A DNA stretch of 64,000 nt from the NCBI GenBank assembly GCA_008360955.1, contig LUCM01001600.1, positions 90,863-154,862 on the forward strand, in the 5' to 3' direction. How positions within the stretch are numbered: position 1 is the first letter of the stretch; the number at the start of each line of letters is the position of its first letter. The notes under the pieces are model-generated. The model searched no databases. It worked only from the letters and a program-made list of their open reading frames with translations, and was not told the origin of the DNA. Positions 1 through 12,955 of this stretch are shown here, piece after piece. Both the position numbers and the translations under genes were made by a program. The stretch is from Fasciolopsis buskii. Taxonomy: Eukaryota > Platyhelminthes > Trematoda > Plagiorchiida > Fasciolidae.

Positions 1-134
1 AGTGAAAGAGTGAGTGAGTGACTGACTGACTGACTGACTGACTGACTGAGTGAGTCAGTGAGTGAGTGAGTGAGTGAGTGAGTGAGGGAGTGAGTGAGTG
101 AGTGAGTGAGTGAGTGAGTGAGTGAGTGAGTGAG
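1..134. repeat. (GTGA)n/(GACT)n tetranucleotide microsatellite
   Basis: Almost pure GAGT/GTGA units, with an internal run of GACT units at about 19-50, reach the left window edge and stop near 134. The array probably continues outside the window. No coding signal is seen. Confidence 0.95.
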
Positions 135-336
135 TTTCTACCGTGAGTGTGAATCAGTTGGCCTTGCATGTGTATTGTGCTGACATGCAGTCAGGGGAAT
201 GAGGTTTTCATTCCTTCCAAACAGTAAATATATTCTAGATGAGAAAGACATTATTTTAGTTGAAATTGGACATTATGAAAAATGACAAATGCTTTCTGTG
301 TTACCGTTCTGAACCGCCTAATTAGAAAGACTGCAG

Positions 337-339
<3 letters not shown>

Positions 340-403
<64 letters not shown>
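340..403. repeat. (TA)n microsatellite
   Basis: About 31 uninterrupted TA units. Long TA tracts recur at 19531, 21361 and 23911 in this window; the last two flank a Penelope-like element. Confidence 0.97.
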
Positions 404-405
<2 letters not shown>

Positions 406-1626
406 CATATAGACCATGGTCTTAGTGGAACTTCGTCAACTTTGTTGTGGCAGAACATTGTCCGAACAATTATGATTTCCGCAGGCGATTTAAAGGAACA
501 AGCTCAAGGTTTCCATGTTTTTTCCGAAACTCACAAAATACTATTGAGGCAAACGGCACGCTTATTGCAAAGGACATTCTAGTCGATACAGACTCCAGGG
601 AGCGTTAGAGAAGCGGAGAACTCAACCATCCGCATGCTGAGCAATCGAAATTATGTTTTTCAACTGGCGTAATCCAACGGACATTTTAGCACTTGTACAA
701 ACAACACTTCCAACCAAGTGGGATAAAATTTTAACCAAATTCCCTGAGGCTGTATTTCAGTGATCTAAAAACTGTTCTAGTATTTTTGTGAGGTGTTTTA
801 CAAACTCAAACTTGGTCATCTCCAGGTCGCTTCAGTCCTATCATGAAGGAAGGGCATCTGTTTCGTTATGCTGATGCTCGAATTAAAGGACTGCGAAGCA
901 AATGTCGACCTGTGGAATGAGTATCAAATCTGCTCAGGCTAGAATGATGTGTGTGTGCGTGCGTGTGTGTATGTGATGGGCACTGGCTGACCAGTACCGT
1001 CACGGTGGTTAATCTGCGAATGGTATGGTGGAAATTAAACTAAACTAGAACTTAAAAAGCTAAACTTCAAAAAGATAAGATGAACAATCTTCTCGTGTTT
1101 CTTCAGATCACCTATACTACCGTGGGATCAGAAACATTGCCGTGTCAACTTTTAGCTGGACTTGCTATTAAGGAACCACGGAGGCATTTTACAGAAATTC
1201 CAAATTTATCTTAAATTTTATGTTCTGAATATCTACGACATTCGAACTCATAACTAATCACCGGACTAATGTCTGAGTATAAACTTAACATGAGCTGGGC
1301 TAATCAGTTAGGTAATTATTGGTTTGCCGAAGTATTAATAAGTAGAATCTTATTTAAACCATTCGAAAAGTGAACGGACAAATAATCCACTTAAGAATCA
1401 GAAGTTGATTAGTCAGAATTTTTTCGTATATCAGGCAAGAGAAACTTTCCGAAAGAGGATAAAGTTCTGAAAGTATTGACTACGCACGTATGGGGATGAC
1501 TGAATGGAACAGTATCGAGTACACTTATTTGAGGAATGGCAATAGCCGCGAAACTGATCGTGCACTTCGAGCAAATGCTGTTCATGCATCGTTATGTGAA
1601 ACAGACTAGTGACAACCTAACTGTTT
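404..1626. other. Gene-free stretch
   Basis: No ORF of note, RNA gene or repeat copy recognised. There is a short TG/CG-rich run near 949-976. The phrase TTCTGAACCGCCTAATT just before it (310-326) recurs inverted near 43970, which hints at an old dispersed repeat, but the match is too short to define one. Confidence 0.5.
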
Positions 1627-1722
1627 AAGCTTTACTACTACTGCTACTAATACTACTACTGCCACTACCACTAATCTTATTACTACTGCCAATGCGACTA
1701 CGACCATTACTTCCTTGCCACT
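1627..1722. repeat. Imperfect (ACT)n trinucleotide repeat
   Basis: Degenerate TAC/ACT/CCA triplets over roughly 95 bases. Not part of a convincing ORF. Confidence 0.8.
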
Positions 1723-3232
1723 ACTACCGTCTAAGTTTGGGCTTGATGTTTGCAAAACCCTAACAGTCCATTGCATGTTGTGCCTTCTGTCACTGGTCTT
1801 GCGAGGTCCTAGTTAGTTGGCCACTGTTATCGACTCCTTTAAAAGAAGACCGTATTGAAGGATGACTAAGTGCGATAAGAACTTTACACGTGACCTAGGG
1901 TGATTTATTTTTGGAACCACATGAACGGAAAATTGGATTAGTATCTAAAGTGATTCATCACGCCTTGTCGAAACCCAAGCTTGTCACGAAGAAACCACTT
2001 AGTTGCCACAAGGCTGTTTCATTCCTGTTAAAAACTCATACCTTTAAGAGCTATCCCGATTAGTCTAGCGAGTGTGATATGCGGCTCATATTCGATTCCC
2101 GCCCGAGGTCCAGGTCTGTCCCAATGGATGTGTAGCACAACTGAACCATTATAAGAATGAAAGAGTACAATGTTTTCGTGATTTATGAACGGTAAGTTGA
2201 GAATCCGTACCACGTAATGAATCACTTCCTTTTCTGACCCAATTGTCTACTGATACTAATCAAACGATACCTTCATCAGACAAAGTGAGCGCAGAATCCA
2301 TCGACTTAGAAATATTTTCCAATTGGTGCCCTAAGTTCCAATTCATCTAATTTGTTTCCGAAGGCAAGTTACTCAACTACACAGAACTAAGACTTCATTT
2401 CAACCACAAAAATTCTCCTTTCAAAGCATTTAAATTGCTTTCGTTTTTAACTGTCTCTATGTTGTTGACATAAATTCCCAACAATTTTTCCATGTCCTCC
2501 ATTCCTCTTTCAAATCTGCTCATTGTGCTATTACCTACAGTTTGGTTTTTATCTTATGGTATGTTCTTGTGTCGATGCGGTAAAATATCCTCACGTTTAT
2601 TGAAACGCAGGTTTGTCTCAAATTGGGCAGTAGAGGTCATTAGCTGGAATAGGTCTCTCCAGTCGGGTCGCACGCATCGCCTCACCCTCAGCGTCTGTCA
2701 CAAACTAGCGTTCAGAGATTTACGATTCGCCTGGAATTAGGAATGTCAAACAATCTGTACGCTGCTCCTTTTTACTAACTCCAAATTGTTGTTAAACTGG
2801 TAACGTAGTTGTCAATGAATTGTAATGAATTCCATCACATTTCCAGCTCAAGTGAACAGTTAAAGTTACCACACACACGACTCAACTTGATCGACAATAT
2901 GACCTGTTTTTCGCTACGAATTCGAACGTGTTCAGTTTCCCACGGATTAGTATTCAAAAATACCGCTACTTGGATTTTTACCGCGATCAGCTATTCTGAT
3001 TTGCTGAAAAAAAATCTCGTAGTAATTGGATGTTAGAATAGAGGCAGATGTAGTGGCATTTGTGAACTTGCAATTTCGCATAGCATCACATGGATTAAAA
3101 AAATGCATTTTTTTAATCTAATTTCCGAAAGCAAAGAATCAATCTTCATTCAAAAGAATATCGCCAATACTATTTTTCGTTTCTTACGAAAAAATGCTTG
3201 ACATTTTGTAATTTATTTATGACTTGCTATAT
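1723..3232. other. Gene-free stretch
   Basis: Only short chance ORFs (longest about 80 codons at 2492-2740) with no recognised domain. A tRNA-like B box with GATTCCC occurs near 2090-2102, without a clean cloverleaf. Confidence 0.5.
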
Positions 3233-3490
3233 GCATGAGTGTAGTGGAAGGTGCATACCCAAGGCCACTAAGGTCCACTATACAGGACAGAGGGGTCGGC
3301 GGTCATGACTCTGAAACTTGGACTGGCATGGGACCACAAAGGGTCTCACCGGATCAGGTGTGATCAACAACCTGGCGGAAACGGGTTCCTACATACTACT
3401 GAAATGATCAGCGGATCTGGGATTCGAACCTCTGACCATTTTTGAGACAGGGGTTAATCCATTTAACCATCGTTGGTTTAAGAAGGAGGC
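3233..3490 (-). mobile_element. SINE family 2, copy 1 (tRNA-headed)
   Basis: Read on the minus strand the copy starts near 3480 with an A-box-like GATGGTTAAATGG, then a B box AGAGGTTCGAATCCC (about 3424-3438). A tRNA-unrelated body follows, with landmarks GTTTCAGAG and CTATAGTGGACCTTAGTGG and then CCTTCCACTACACTC, ending in an ATAAATAAATT tail near 3210-3235. The copy at 8078-8352 matches in order and spacing, which defines the family. Such SINEs are transcribed by Pol III and mobilised by a partner LINE (general knowledge). The family name is mine. Confidence 0.8.
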
Positions 3491-5265
3491 CGGGGCTAGT
3501 TGCACTCCACCAAACGGGGACGAGAGACCAATTCACGAAGTGACTTTCCAGTTCTTAACGCTACGAATTTTCAATCTCTGGTCTCACCGCTTCGTGTTAT
3601 TTTACCGCCGTCTAACGGGGGGAAAATTCCAGTTAAACATGAAATTCCTTTGAAAGAGACTTAGCAGAGAATCATTTACAGGGTGAATCTCTCAAAAATT
3701 TGAACATTCATTGTGCATTTTCGAAGAGTTTATCAACCGCTACTTACTGCTAGTTTTGCTGGCTTAATCTAATTCATTAACCAGCCCGACATTTGATGTT
3801 TCCTTCCCTGGAAAGTTTATTTGCAAAAAAATTTAATATTCTCTCTTGTTCGGTTACGGATGAGTTGCAAATTAACCATAAAAGATTTTAGAGATTAACT
3901 TCATTTGTACAACTCAACGTTCGTTTTCAGTCATCTCTATTCCTTTTCGCTAGCACAAATCCACTTTTTGTCCCATCGAGTTCCAATGCACGTTAACGGT
4001 TTCCCTTCAGCTATTCGTCTCAAGTTTCATTGGTTCGAAATAAAAGCTCATGTCCCTTCGAGAGTTTAAAAGTTCTGACCCACGAGGCTCCTAAGACTGG
4101 AGGATACGACCTCGCAACCTCATGCCCAAGCGTCGTGCGCGTGCAAAGAGTGTGTGCGTTATAATGAAAAGCCGAAATTTCAGACCAGTGTATGTGTGTG
4201 TATGTATGTGTGTGTGTGCGTTGTTGTCCCAAAGTTTGCCTTTCTTCTCGCTCATCTATGGAACATTGCCGACTAAGGGGTGGAACTATTCATTTAGAAC
4301 CGGATAGTATCACTAAATCCGACCATTTTTAGTGCTTAGTACAAAAGCTCAGAATCTGCCAGTTCGGATGTACAAAGCTAGGACTATTTTGACATGAATG
4401 AAATTCCGTACCAGATCGTAATTTGTCGTAAATTTGGTGACCTTAGGGTTACCAAAACACGAGTACGAGTGAGTCAGAAGTGAGATGAAAAATGGAGTCC
4501 CGGATGCGAGATGCTTGTTGAAAAGTACATTTTTAAAAACATTCATTCGTAGGTTTTCAGTTCTTGTTCTTGTTAGTGTTATTGTTGTTGTTGTTGTCGC
4601 TGTTGTTGTTCCTGTCGTCGTCGTCGACATCGTCATCGTTGTTTTCATTGTTCCTTCTGTAAACGTGCCCCACCTAAGCTTGATCGAAACCGGAGCCGAA
4701 GTGATGTTCGGAAGTCGTGCGACTACATTCACCGGTACATTTCACGGGACGGATTTGTTTTCGTTGGGCCTGGTTACCATAGACAACCGCTAACCAGAAA
4801 TGATTAATTGCCTGTCTGCCGGTGAACTTTAGTCATAATCTGATAAATTGAATGACTATTCATTCATTTCATACCGACCAGCATAACACTGCGTTTGTAG
4901 ACCCCGTTCTAGCAGCTTTGTATTTCTATTTGCATTCTCTACGGATTGGTATTGACCAATGGACGATTACATGGCATAAAGCTACCCGATAACTTACAGA
5001 AACATCCATACACATGCATCGCGAGCTAGTTCGTCAAATGCAACCAATTGTAAAATAAAGTTTGCAGCTGTGTGATGGGAACAAGGAAGAACTGATTGAG
5101 AAAACAGCCAGATATTAACTTCCAAATTAGTCGCAATTATCGTCAAAATTGCCGTACACTAATCTATTCCCCAAACTGTCCAGCTACCGTCGATAGTGAT
5201 CAAACGATGGTTACATAGTAATCGAGAAATCGCCATTTCGGACTTAGATTTTGTCACTGGCGCTT
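3491..5265. other. Gene-free stretch with simple repeats
   Basis: Holds a TG-rich run at about 4189-4222 and a GTT/GTC triplet tract at about 4558-4655. The triplet tract creates long artificial ORFs on both strands (poly-Val one way, poly-Thr the other). No gene is supported. Confidence 0.6.
4558..4655. repeat. Imperfect (GTT/GTC)n triplet repeat
   Basis: About 100 bases of GTT, GTC and CGT triplets. Low complexity explains the 100-127 codon overlapping ORFs on both strands, which have no other protein-like features. Confidence 0.85.
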
Positions 5266-5269
5266 ACAA

Positions 5270-5465
5270 TAACTCAGACAATTATTTCCTGAAGCACACA
5301 ACAATAGTGGGACGAAGATAAATCGATCCCCACTTCGGGAGCAATGGATATGCATTGCTGATTCCTAACAAGGATGAAACAGCTGTACAGTGCTTCCATG
5401 GTTTCTTAATGTTCAGTTGAGCGATGATATCACATGATGAATTATTTCATAAATCAATTCATTCA
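5270..5465 (+). mobile_element. SINE family 1 copy (old); broken hammerhead
   Basis: The tRNA-like head is nearly erased, leaving a B-box remnant near 5318-5330. The middle and tail (5341-5460) closely match the intact copies at 39177 and 52806. In the ribozyme part the core CTGATGA has lost three bases (reads CTGATTCC), while helix II, GAAA, the GTA triplet and the closing helix I strand remain. It is therefore a dead derivative of the hammerhead unit. Confidence 0.85.
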
Positions 5466-8077
5466 TCGCTTTAAAGGTAATGGGGCAGTACGGAGGATCT
5501 ATGAGCACGTAACTATCTCGATCAATGCAAAGTTCAAGGCTGCCACATTCAACAGCTACCTGTCAAATCGGCCGGTTAATGTGCGATTGGAAATATTTAC
5601 AGCGAACTGGTGTTTCAATTACCTTAGGCAATCTTTCTTCAGACAGATTTGGAGTTCATGAAATCACTTAGCTTCGCTTTATCGCTATTCCATTCACTGA
5701 ACTTTACACGATTATAACGATCACTTTTAGCTCCTCTTGGCGTTTATCGACGGTCCGATTTTTTCTTTGCCAGTCAACATTGCGTAAAATCGAAGGAATA
5801 GCAACGGTAACTACCCCTTCCTACCGTCACCTGTTGTTGGGTAAAAATGATTATAACGGTTTGCGCATGAAACATCGAGAACATCTGTTCTAACTAGAAT
5901 CGTGGTTCTGTCTGATATTTAACGAGCAGCAGATCGAGAATAATGAAATTATCTTTAAGGAAACCAAATCAGAGTTGCTCGCATACTGACGGCCTTGGTG
6001 AAAGCCACGCGGGAATACCCGTCTTGGCTCGCGTTGAAAAGCATTGGATTATGTGCGCGTTAAAGGCGACAATTTAATAATCGGGAAATCCATGATGTAA
6101 CCGCTATTCATGATGTGTGACAAAATACTAATAGCTCCGTAATTTTAGTCTCACTCCTGAAAGTACTACTGTAGAAAACTTTAGGATAGCAATCCGCGGA
6201 GGACTTTCCACACCGTCGTGAACAGCTCAGGCAACAACAGAATTCACACAATCAAACCAGAAATTGCTCTATGTTTATAATGCGCACGAGAAAACCGTTG
6301 GAGTTTGGGGATGAAGTATTGTATCAGGCTGTTGCCGCACTCATTTTACTTTGTGCCACGTTCGTTGAGATTTTAAAATTACCGCACTTGAAAGGACGAT
6401 TCATAAGTATGAGCCTCTATTTAACTGTCAAAGAGTCCGACAAGGACCAGTCATCCGCGATGCACTTCAGTCGGCTAGAATTTATCGAGTACGTACTTGA
6501 TCCGGGATTAGAGGGGATATTGATTAAGGAATGCTTTGTAAGGTACGAAAACTGTGCTCAGTTGTTTCACCCATGGGGTACGACTATTACTTTTCCCCAT
6601 CTGTTGCATACGCTTACCTAGATCTTTCAATGGAACGGGGAGAGGAATGACTCAATAAACCAAAGAGCCAGAAACGATTTGATTTCGATTCTACTAATCT
6701 GTTATTACATCATATACCACTTTCAATATGTTTCCGCATTGAATTCTCTTTCGGTGTTTTACCGGTAACAAGTGATTTAAACTATATCATTTCATACTGA
6801 AGGTAAAAGCGAACAGTTCCAACCCATTGCTGGTGGGTAAATACGCATGCGCGTCCTCAGCCAGTTTTAGCACCCTTGTTTCCAGTTGAGTGCGGAGTAT
6901 AATAAAGATACCTCTGAATTAGTCTATGAAAATCCCAGTGAATCTAGTAAACGTGCTGCTAGAACTGCATATTTCCCGGTCACGTTTCCGACACCAAGTT
7001 ACTTGGTGACGAGACACGGGGACATAGAGTTTAGGAAATTTCATGGCTAGCGAGCAACTTGCCGAACGAAGCTGGTCCAATTAAAGCTCAGAAAAATCTG
7101 AAAGAAATTGATGTAATATTTCTTCAAGATACTTAGTTAGAATCAAAGCGTGTATCTGAACAACAGTTGAACAAAGGAATAAGCAAAAGAATGAGTTAAG
7201 TATACTAGTGTGACGTGGAATCCACTGTTTGGGACTGGACCTTCGACTAAGACTGTGACGGTTAAGCACACGAGATCCCAACAAGAAAGTAACATCTGTG
7301 ACTTGACTCGATGCTGACAGAGAGGTGGAGAGAGAAAGAGAGGAGAGTAGGCGGAATGAAAGGAGCTGGCGGTGGTAATTTGTATTGGCATTCGACCATT
7401 AAGTTAAAATAGAATAAATCACAATTATTCCTCTCTCTCTGTGTCTGACAATGATGTTTCCAGTTATCCTCCAGACGTTGGTCCGTGACTAGAGAAGATT
7501 AATAAAGAATATTAAACTGTAGCGATAGTCCACGGGGGCATTTTGATGTTGTTAGAACGCCAGGTACGTACTTTTGAAACACGCGGTTCTGAGTCGGAAT
7601 AGGACAAAAAACGAGGGGGCTCGGGTCACGTGGGTAAGATGAAGCAAACTGATAAGTCCGGGTGGACATGAAGCAACTAGGTGAACAACAGCGAAGACCT
7701 ACACAAATCTCGAAGTACGTCGGTGAACAATAGTATCGATTGATGGATGCTCGTCCAGTAAACCTTATATCAGGTGTAATTCAATCAAAGTGTTCCAAAT
7801 ACTCTACAGTAGCTTGTTGACCACAAGAATAAGATGAACTGCACATGGGAAATTTAAGTAGGACATACGATGCAATTTTCCTACATGTGATCGAATTAAA
7901 GTTGTCCGAATGTTCAGACTGACTAATAACTGGAAACCTAAATACTAGTAATTTGCATTGAAGCCATGCGAAATCGGCCAAATTTTCCCAACGATTTGAA
8001 GAAGATGAATCATGGGAGGATCGTCTGCCTTTCTTAGCACCAAACGCAAGGACGAGATAAATCATTTTCCTTAGTTC
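5466..8077. other. Gene-free stretch
   Basis: The longest ORF is 6271-6621 plus (116 codons, no recognised motif, no repeats). Purine-rich GAGAGG at 7319-7345 and a short CT run at 7430-7441. No supported gene. Confidence 0.5.
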
Positions 8078-8352
8078 TTTTTATTACATGCACCATGCAC
8101 GAGTGTAGTGGAAGGAGCCCCATAGCCACTAAGGCCCACTATACCGTGAAGGGGATAGAGAAGAGGACCGGCTGCCCTAGCTCTGAAACTCGGAGTGACA
8201 TAGAATCACGTCAGGTCTCAATAGGTCAAGTATGCTGACGAGGTGGGAACAACGAATTGCCACCCCCAATCAAAGTGACCGGCCAATCTGGGATTCAAGT
8301 CTCCGACCGTTCTGGCGGTAGACACTTAATCCACTTGACCACGGCAGTTTAG
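8078..8352 (-). mobile_element. SINE family 2, copy 2 (tRNA-headed)
   Basis: On the minus strand the head reads TGGTCAAGTGGATTAAG (A box, near 8330-8345), followed by B box GGAGACTTGAATCCC. The same body landmarks as the copy at 3233 follow: GTTTCAGAGCTAGG, TATAGTGGGCCTTAGTGG, CCTTCCACTACACTCGTGCA. It ends in GTAATAAAAAG. Full length is about 270 nt. The copies differ at many positions, so both are old. Confidence 0.82.
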
Positions 8353-11300
8353 TGTTGTTAACTTCATCCCATAATGTTCATCTCGTTGGAAATGATATTT
8401 TTAAGTTTGGTGTTCGATAATAGTTACGAAAATGTTCTGATTATCCCTTGGGAAATAGGACAAGTGACTGAGAACATTGAAGTGTGAATCTTCTCTTACA
8501 GTCGGCATACGGACCAGCAGATCGTTATCGATAAATTAGTATTTCATTCACATGTTGTAGGACCACCTCGGCAGTCTGAGCCTCAACGGCCAACTCGGCG
8601 ATTAGGTTAGCAATTTAAGAGATCAAAAATCCTGTGGGATCTCATTCGAATGTAATTACAGCCTGGGTCTCATCATTTTCTGTATTTGTCTGTTTAAGTG
8701 TTGATGCCTTGTCACCAGTTAAATGCTTTCCGTCAGTATCATGAGTTCCTCCTAATTATAGTATATATTTTGGGAGTCATCAAGACGTTTTAACCAGTGG
8801 GGAGGTACGAATCAATGACGGTCCCGAAATGATATCCTTGTAATGTGTTTATTTCAAATATACTGACTAGATAGAAAAGTCAGAAATCTCTGAAATTCAC
8901 TATTATGTCTGACGAGCCCCATTACTACGAGAGTTATTGCGTTTTTCCTTTTACGGTTACTCTCGATGTTATTTTTACCGCTAAGGACGACTTTTCCAAA
9001 AAAACGTTTCATACACGACGAACGCCTCAGTGGGCAGACACAATACTTTCAAAGTGAATCACCTATCGATCAAATCATATCGTCCACACACACACACTGT
9101 TGAATGACAAAAACAAGGGCGTTAGAATGAAATTCGTCCTGACAAATTGGAATTTACTGAACGTAGTGCTGTTTTGAAAGAGCCTTAGGCACACGAATCT
9201 CTCGAAGGCGTTCTGCTGTCCACTGTAGTCCAAAAGTGAATGAATACTCTTTTGAATGAATATTCGTGCCTTGTCTAAATTCGATCTAATTATTTGTGGG
9301 CTGAGTGTAGTCTGGTAAAATTTGTCAAATAAACTTTGGAATACTGAGCCCACTTTGCTTGCTTTTTTCGGTTAGGCAGAAAGGAAATTTATCTGGTACA
9401 ACGGGTGTTCGGTAATCTTATTTTCAGGTAGTAGAGTAAATTTCGTCGATCGATTCGGATAAGTAATTACATCACCGCTTGATGAACGCAATGATTGTTG
9501 GGAAAACTCAATACATAATGTACAATCCAGTCATTCGGAACAGCAACATTACAACATTTTTTCACTGCTGTAAGGAACTACATGATTAGTTTTCTCTAAT
9601 GTATCCCATTGGGTAATGTGACTAACTGAACTTATACAGGACAGCAATCTAGAAGATAACATGAAATCATAAGTATTTTTCCGACAGAACAGTTAATTTA
9701 GTAACATTTGTTTCTATAACCTGGCGTGGTGCTGTAGGATCAAAATTTTCTAAATATCAGTTAAAATTAGAACTGAAAACCGTTCATCATAATGATTCCA
9801 AAAGTTGTGTTGATTAAAGTTTGCCGAATGCTGAAGTAACCGGTGTTGAGCGGGCTTGAACCTGGGACTGGTAGAGTCAGTCATTTTGTAAACTTGAGAA
9901 AACATAATTTGGCGAACAAGTTCGTTCTCAGTGATTCGTAGTCATGCCATTACAAGATAATATATTAGGAAGAATTTTGTTATGAAGGATTGGATGAGTA
10001 AGATAAAAATATGGTTGGGGAAGGGATGTTGTGTTAATCGTTTTGTTGTCTAGGATTTGCACTGGGACGGGGGGTGGGCCAAGGGAGTTGAAGTGCAACC
10101 ACAAATTGTTTTTGAGAGCACAGTGCAGGATTGTGAAGATGGATCGCGACAGCTTCCGCAGTGCTCAAGAGGCGACACCTTGCCAACCGAGAATGTCGAC
10201 CTCTGACCTTATACGGGGTCCGGGAATTTTGCATTATATTCACGGTGTGGTTAGTCAGTGCTAAGTGCAATAGCATGAGTATGGGCTTGTGCGCCAAATT
10301 GTGTTTTCTCAATATGCTCAATGGGAATTTTCAAGGAATTCTGATATCGGCATCAGGTCACTTTCACCAAAAATTCACTATATCCATCTTTGTTAGGATC
10401 ATTTTTTAGACTTGTGATGGCATGCAAAAGGAACTGCAAAACACGTTTTCTTGTACCAACTTTTCGATCCTCTTGTAATCATAATGTATTTAATTTTGTA
10501 CTTGGCGCCGTGCCAATTAACTTACTCCGGTTTTTCAATGACCGGCTCGGTTTCTCTCACTATTTTGTTCACTGTCCATGATCAATACCCACGAAGTGTG
10601 GTAATTTCATCTTTTTTTCTACGTCTCACTCGCACAATGGTCAACTGAGCAGATACGCGATTCTAAATGATCCCAACTTTCTAATTCACTCCATTTTAAA
10701 TGAGACTCCAACCAAATAGAATGCTCATTCATTAAATTTACTAACTGTTCTACAGTCTACTGTCAATGTCCAATTTCAACCAGGATTGGAATTCGTCGTG
10801 GTATTCATTCCGGTTTGAAATTAGTCGCATGAAAATTTTTGCGCGTAGTTCTTTTTGTCCATCAAATTCGAACTCGCAAGCACAGATTGTGAACGGCAGG
10901 TACTCCTTAAAGTTAGGTCAAAGTGAAATGTGAACGGCAAATGCTTTTTCTTCAACTATCAAAGACCACTGTTACAGGGATGAATTTACCTGCCATATTG
11001 GGACCGCCTGCTTTGGATGGAAGATGCAATTTGGGGAAGGAGGGAGGAATATCCCCGAAAGAATGCTGAACATAACGTATAAAATGGTTTTTACGGGAAC
11101 CAAAGAGTTTTTACTCAAATGGAAAAATACACTTGACCATCGCGTTTTTGTTATGTCAGAATTACTCGAAGCATACATTCGGATGGCTTGCTGAGTTTTT
11201 CTTCTCCCAGGCTTCGAATGGGACATTTCGTGTGTGGAGAAATTTAGGTGAACGAGATAACGGTACGTTTGCGTGCAATATGCGAGCAGACATAGTTTTG

Positions 11301-11502
11301 AAATATTCTATGAAGAATAGAAATTTTTCCCTACAAAATTTCCAACAACTGTGAAGCAGTTTCGAAATGGTTCCAAACTTGTTTTAATGCATCAGAAAGT
11401 TCGTGTGCTAGGAGCGGATGGCTGCTGAAGACGTCGTGGATGATGGTCTACCAGCGCGGAACTTCCAATGTGGCCCAGTGAATTTAAACCCGATCCGGAT
11501 GG
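8353..11502. other. Gene-free stretch
   Basis: A short CA run sits at 9086-9100. A reverse-strand B-box-like GGTTCAAGCCC near 9849-9860 lacks a clear partner A box. Chance ORFs of up to 95 codons occur around 10.0-10.4 kb with no recognised domain. Confidence 0.5.
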
Positions 11503-12955
11503 TAGTATTTTATTGACTTCTGCATGCAAAAAATAACGTCACATTTCAGCCAAATATGTGGGGGAGAAATAGAAAATTCTTATACCCATCATTTAGTAAA
11601 AGCATGAAGAAAAACCTCGAGGAATGACCAGAGAACATTGTGATAGGTTGCTCAGTAATTCGGCTGAAACCCGGTCACGGTTTGTCGAAATTCGTGCTAA
11701 ATATGGGACAGGGGATTTCTTATAAATATTGATTCTAGACGGTATGGAAAGAAAAACAAAACGTGTAGAAAAGTGATAGCGGCACTTTGTACAGAGGATG
11801 CATGGGATCAGGAAGAATTTTGTGAGCAAATTTCTCACATGTTGATAAGTGCTGGTCACACAGATTGAAGGATAATTCACTTAGTGGTATGAAAGACACG
11901 ACTAATAATTGATAGCTCCAGGCGAAGAATTTTAAATTCACTTTCGAGTAAACCTGGAAAAATAATTGGAGAACAGTAAAGGGGGATTGGAAAAACACAC
12001 TGGTATACAAATTGGGAGATGATGCTTTGTTTAGCCTTGTAATGTCGAAGCTTCCTGATTTGAAATGACAATCGTCGGAGATTCTTTGCACAGTTGGAAA
12101 TGTGAGAAGTCCATTTCACATTGTTATCAATAGTAACTCCTGGATATTTCACAGAAGCAACCCTAGTATTTGTTTCTATTTTGCTCGAAACGGCTTGAGA
12201 GGGCAACATCATCAGCATACTTAAACAGATAACAAGGGGAGTTAGTTGACAAGTTGCTGATATAAGTAGAAAAGGGAAATGGTGAAAGAAGAACACCCTG
12301 TGGCAAGCTTGCGTTGTTAATCAACGGTTTTGAAGGTTCACCGTCTATTCGTATGCACTGGGTGCGGTCAGTGAAATAATCAGACAGCCATGCTAATAAA
12401 GAACTGGGAAAACCAATTGTTTCCAGTTTGTGAAGCAGAAGAGACTGTGGAATGGAATCAAATGCCGAACAGTAGTTTAGAATGGCGCAAAGCACAGATT
12501 TCATCGATGCGTTTATGGGTTTACACAGGGGATGAATGAGGGAGGCGACATCGTCCAAAGTGGACCTGTTTGATTTATTGGCGAACTGAAATGGGTCTTG
12601 AGGAGGATACATAGAAGAACGCAGGCGCTTCAGTATAGCACACTTCGTCAGTTTAAGGCAAGAAGTTAAGGTGATGGGGCGGAAACGATTTGTCAAAGCG
12701 GTAGAACTGCCAGATTTTGGGATGGGAACAATAGTGACGGGTCTCCCGCAGTTAGGGATGGAGGACGAGATTAATGTTGAGTTAATCAGAGAATTGACTG
12801 CACTCTCAGAGCTAAAGCACCATGCCACAAAAGAGCTGAGGAAAGACTGTTAGGACCAACCCCTGTGGTAATTTTACTGGTGCAGAGAAGGACTTGATTT
12901 GATGACTTATCCGTAACGGTTTAGTTAAGGCAGATCGGAACAGCGTGTGTAGTCG
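11503..12955 (-). pseudogene. CR1/L2-like non-LTR retrotransposon, copy A (5'-truncated)
   Basis: This is a reverse-transcriptase relic. The main ORF runs 12828 to 12163 (221 codons). It shows the RT entry motif with FRPITLTS (residues 49-56), then CAILNYCSAFDSIP (114-127), SLPQGVLLSPF (174-184) and the catalytic YADD (204-207). The first catalytic Asp of the usual FLDxxxAFD motif is Asn (residue 118), so the protein would be inactive. Fourteen codons after YADD the frame stops. A second frame continues with VKYPGVTIDNNVKWTSHI and then the C-terminal domain to about 11593. The YADD-to-YPGV interval is only about 20 codons, against roughly 60-70 in typical CR1/L2 RTs, so an internal deletion lies there. 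The 3' end is near 11503, where it stops matching copy B. No endonuclease remains. Confidence 0.85.

Noticed and set aside
4349..4793. Overlapping 102- and 127-codon ORFs on opposite strands
   Set aside because: Both owe their length to the GTT/GTC triplet tract; no protein-like features outside it.
6271..6621. 116-codon plus-strand ORF
   Set aside because: No recognised motif, no splice context and no second exon candidate; about the length expected by chance in 64 kb.
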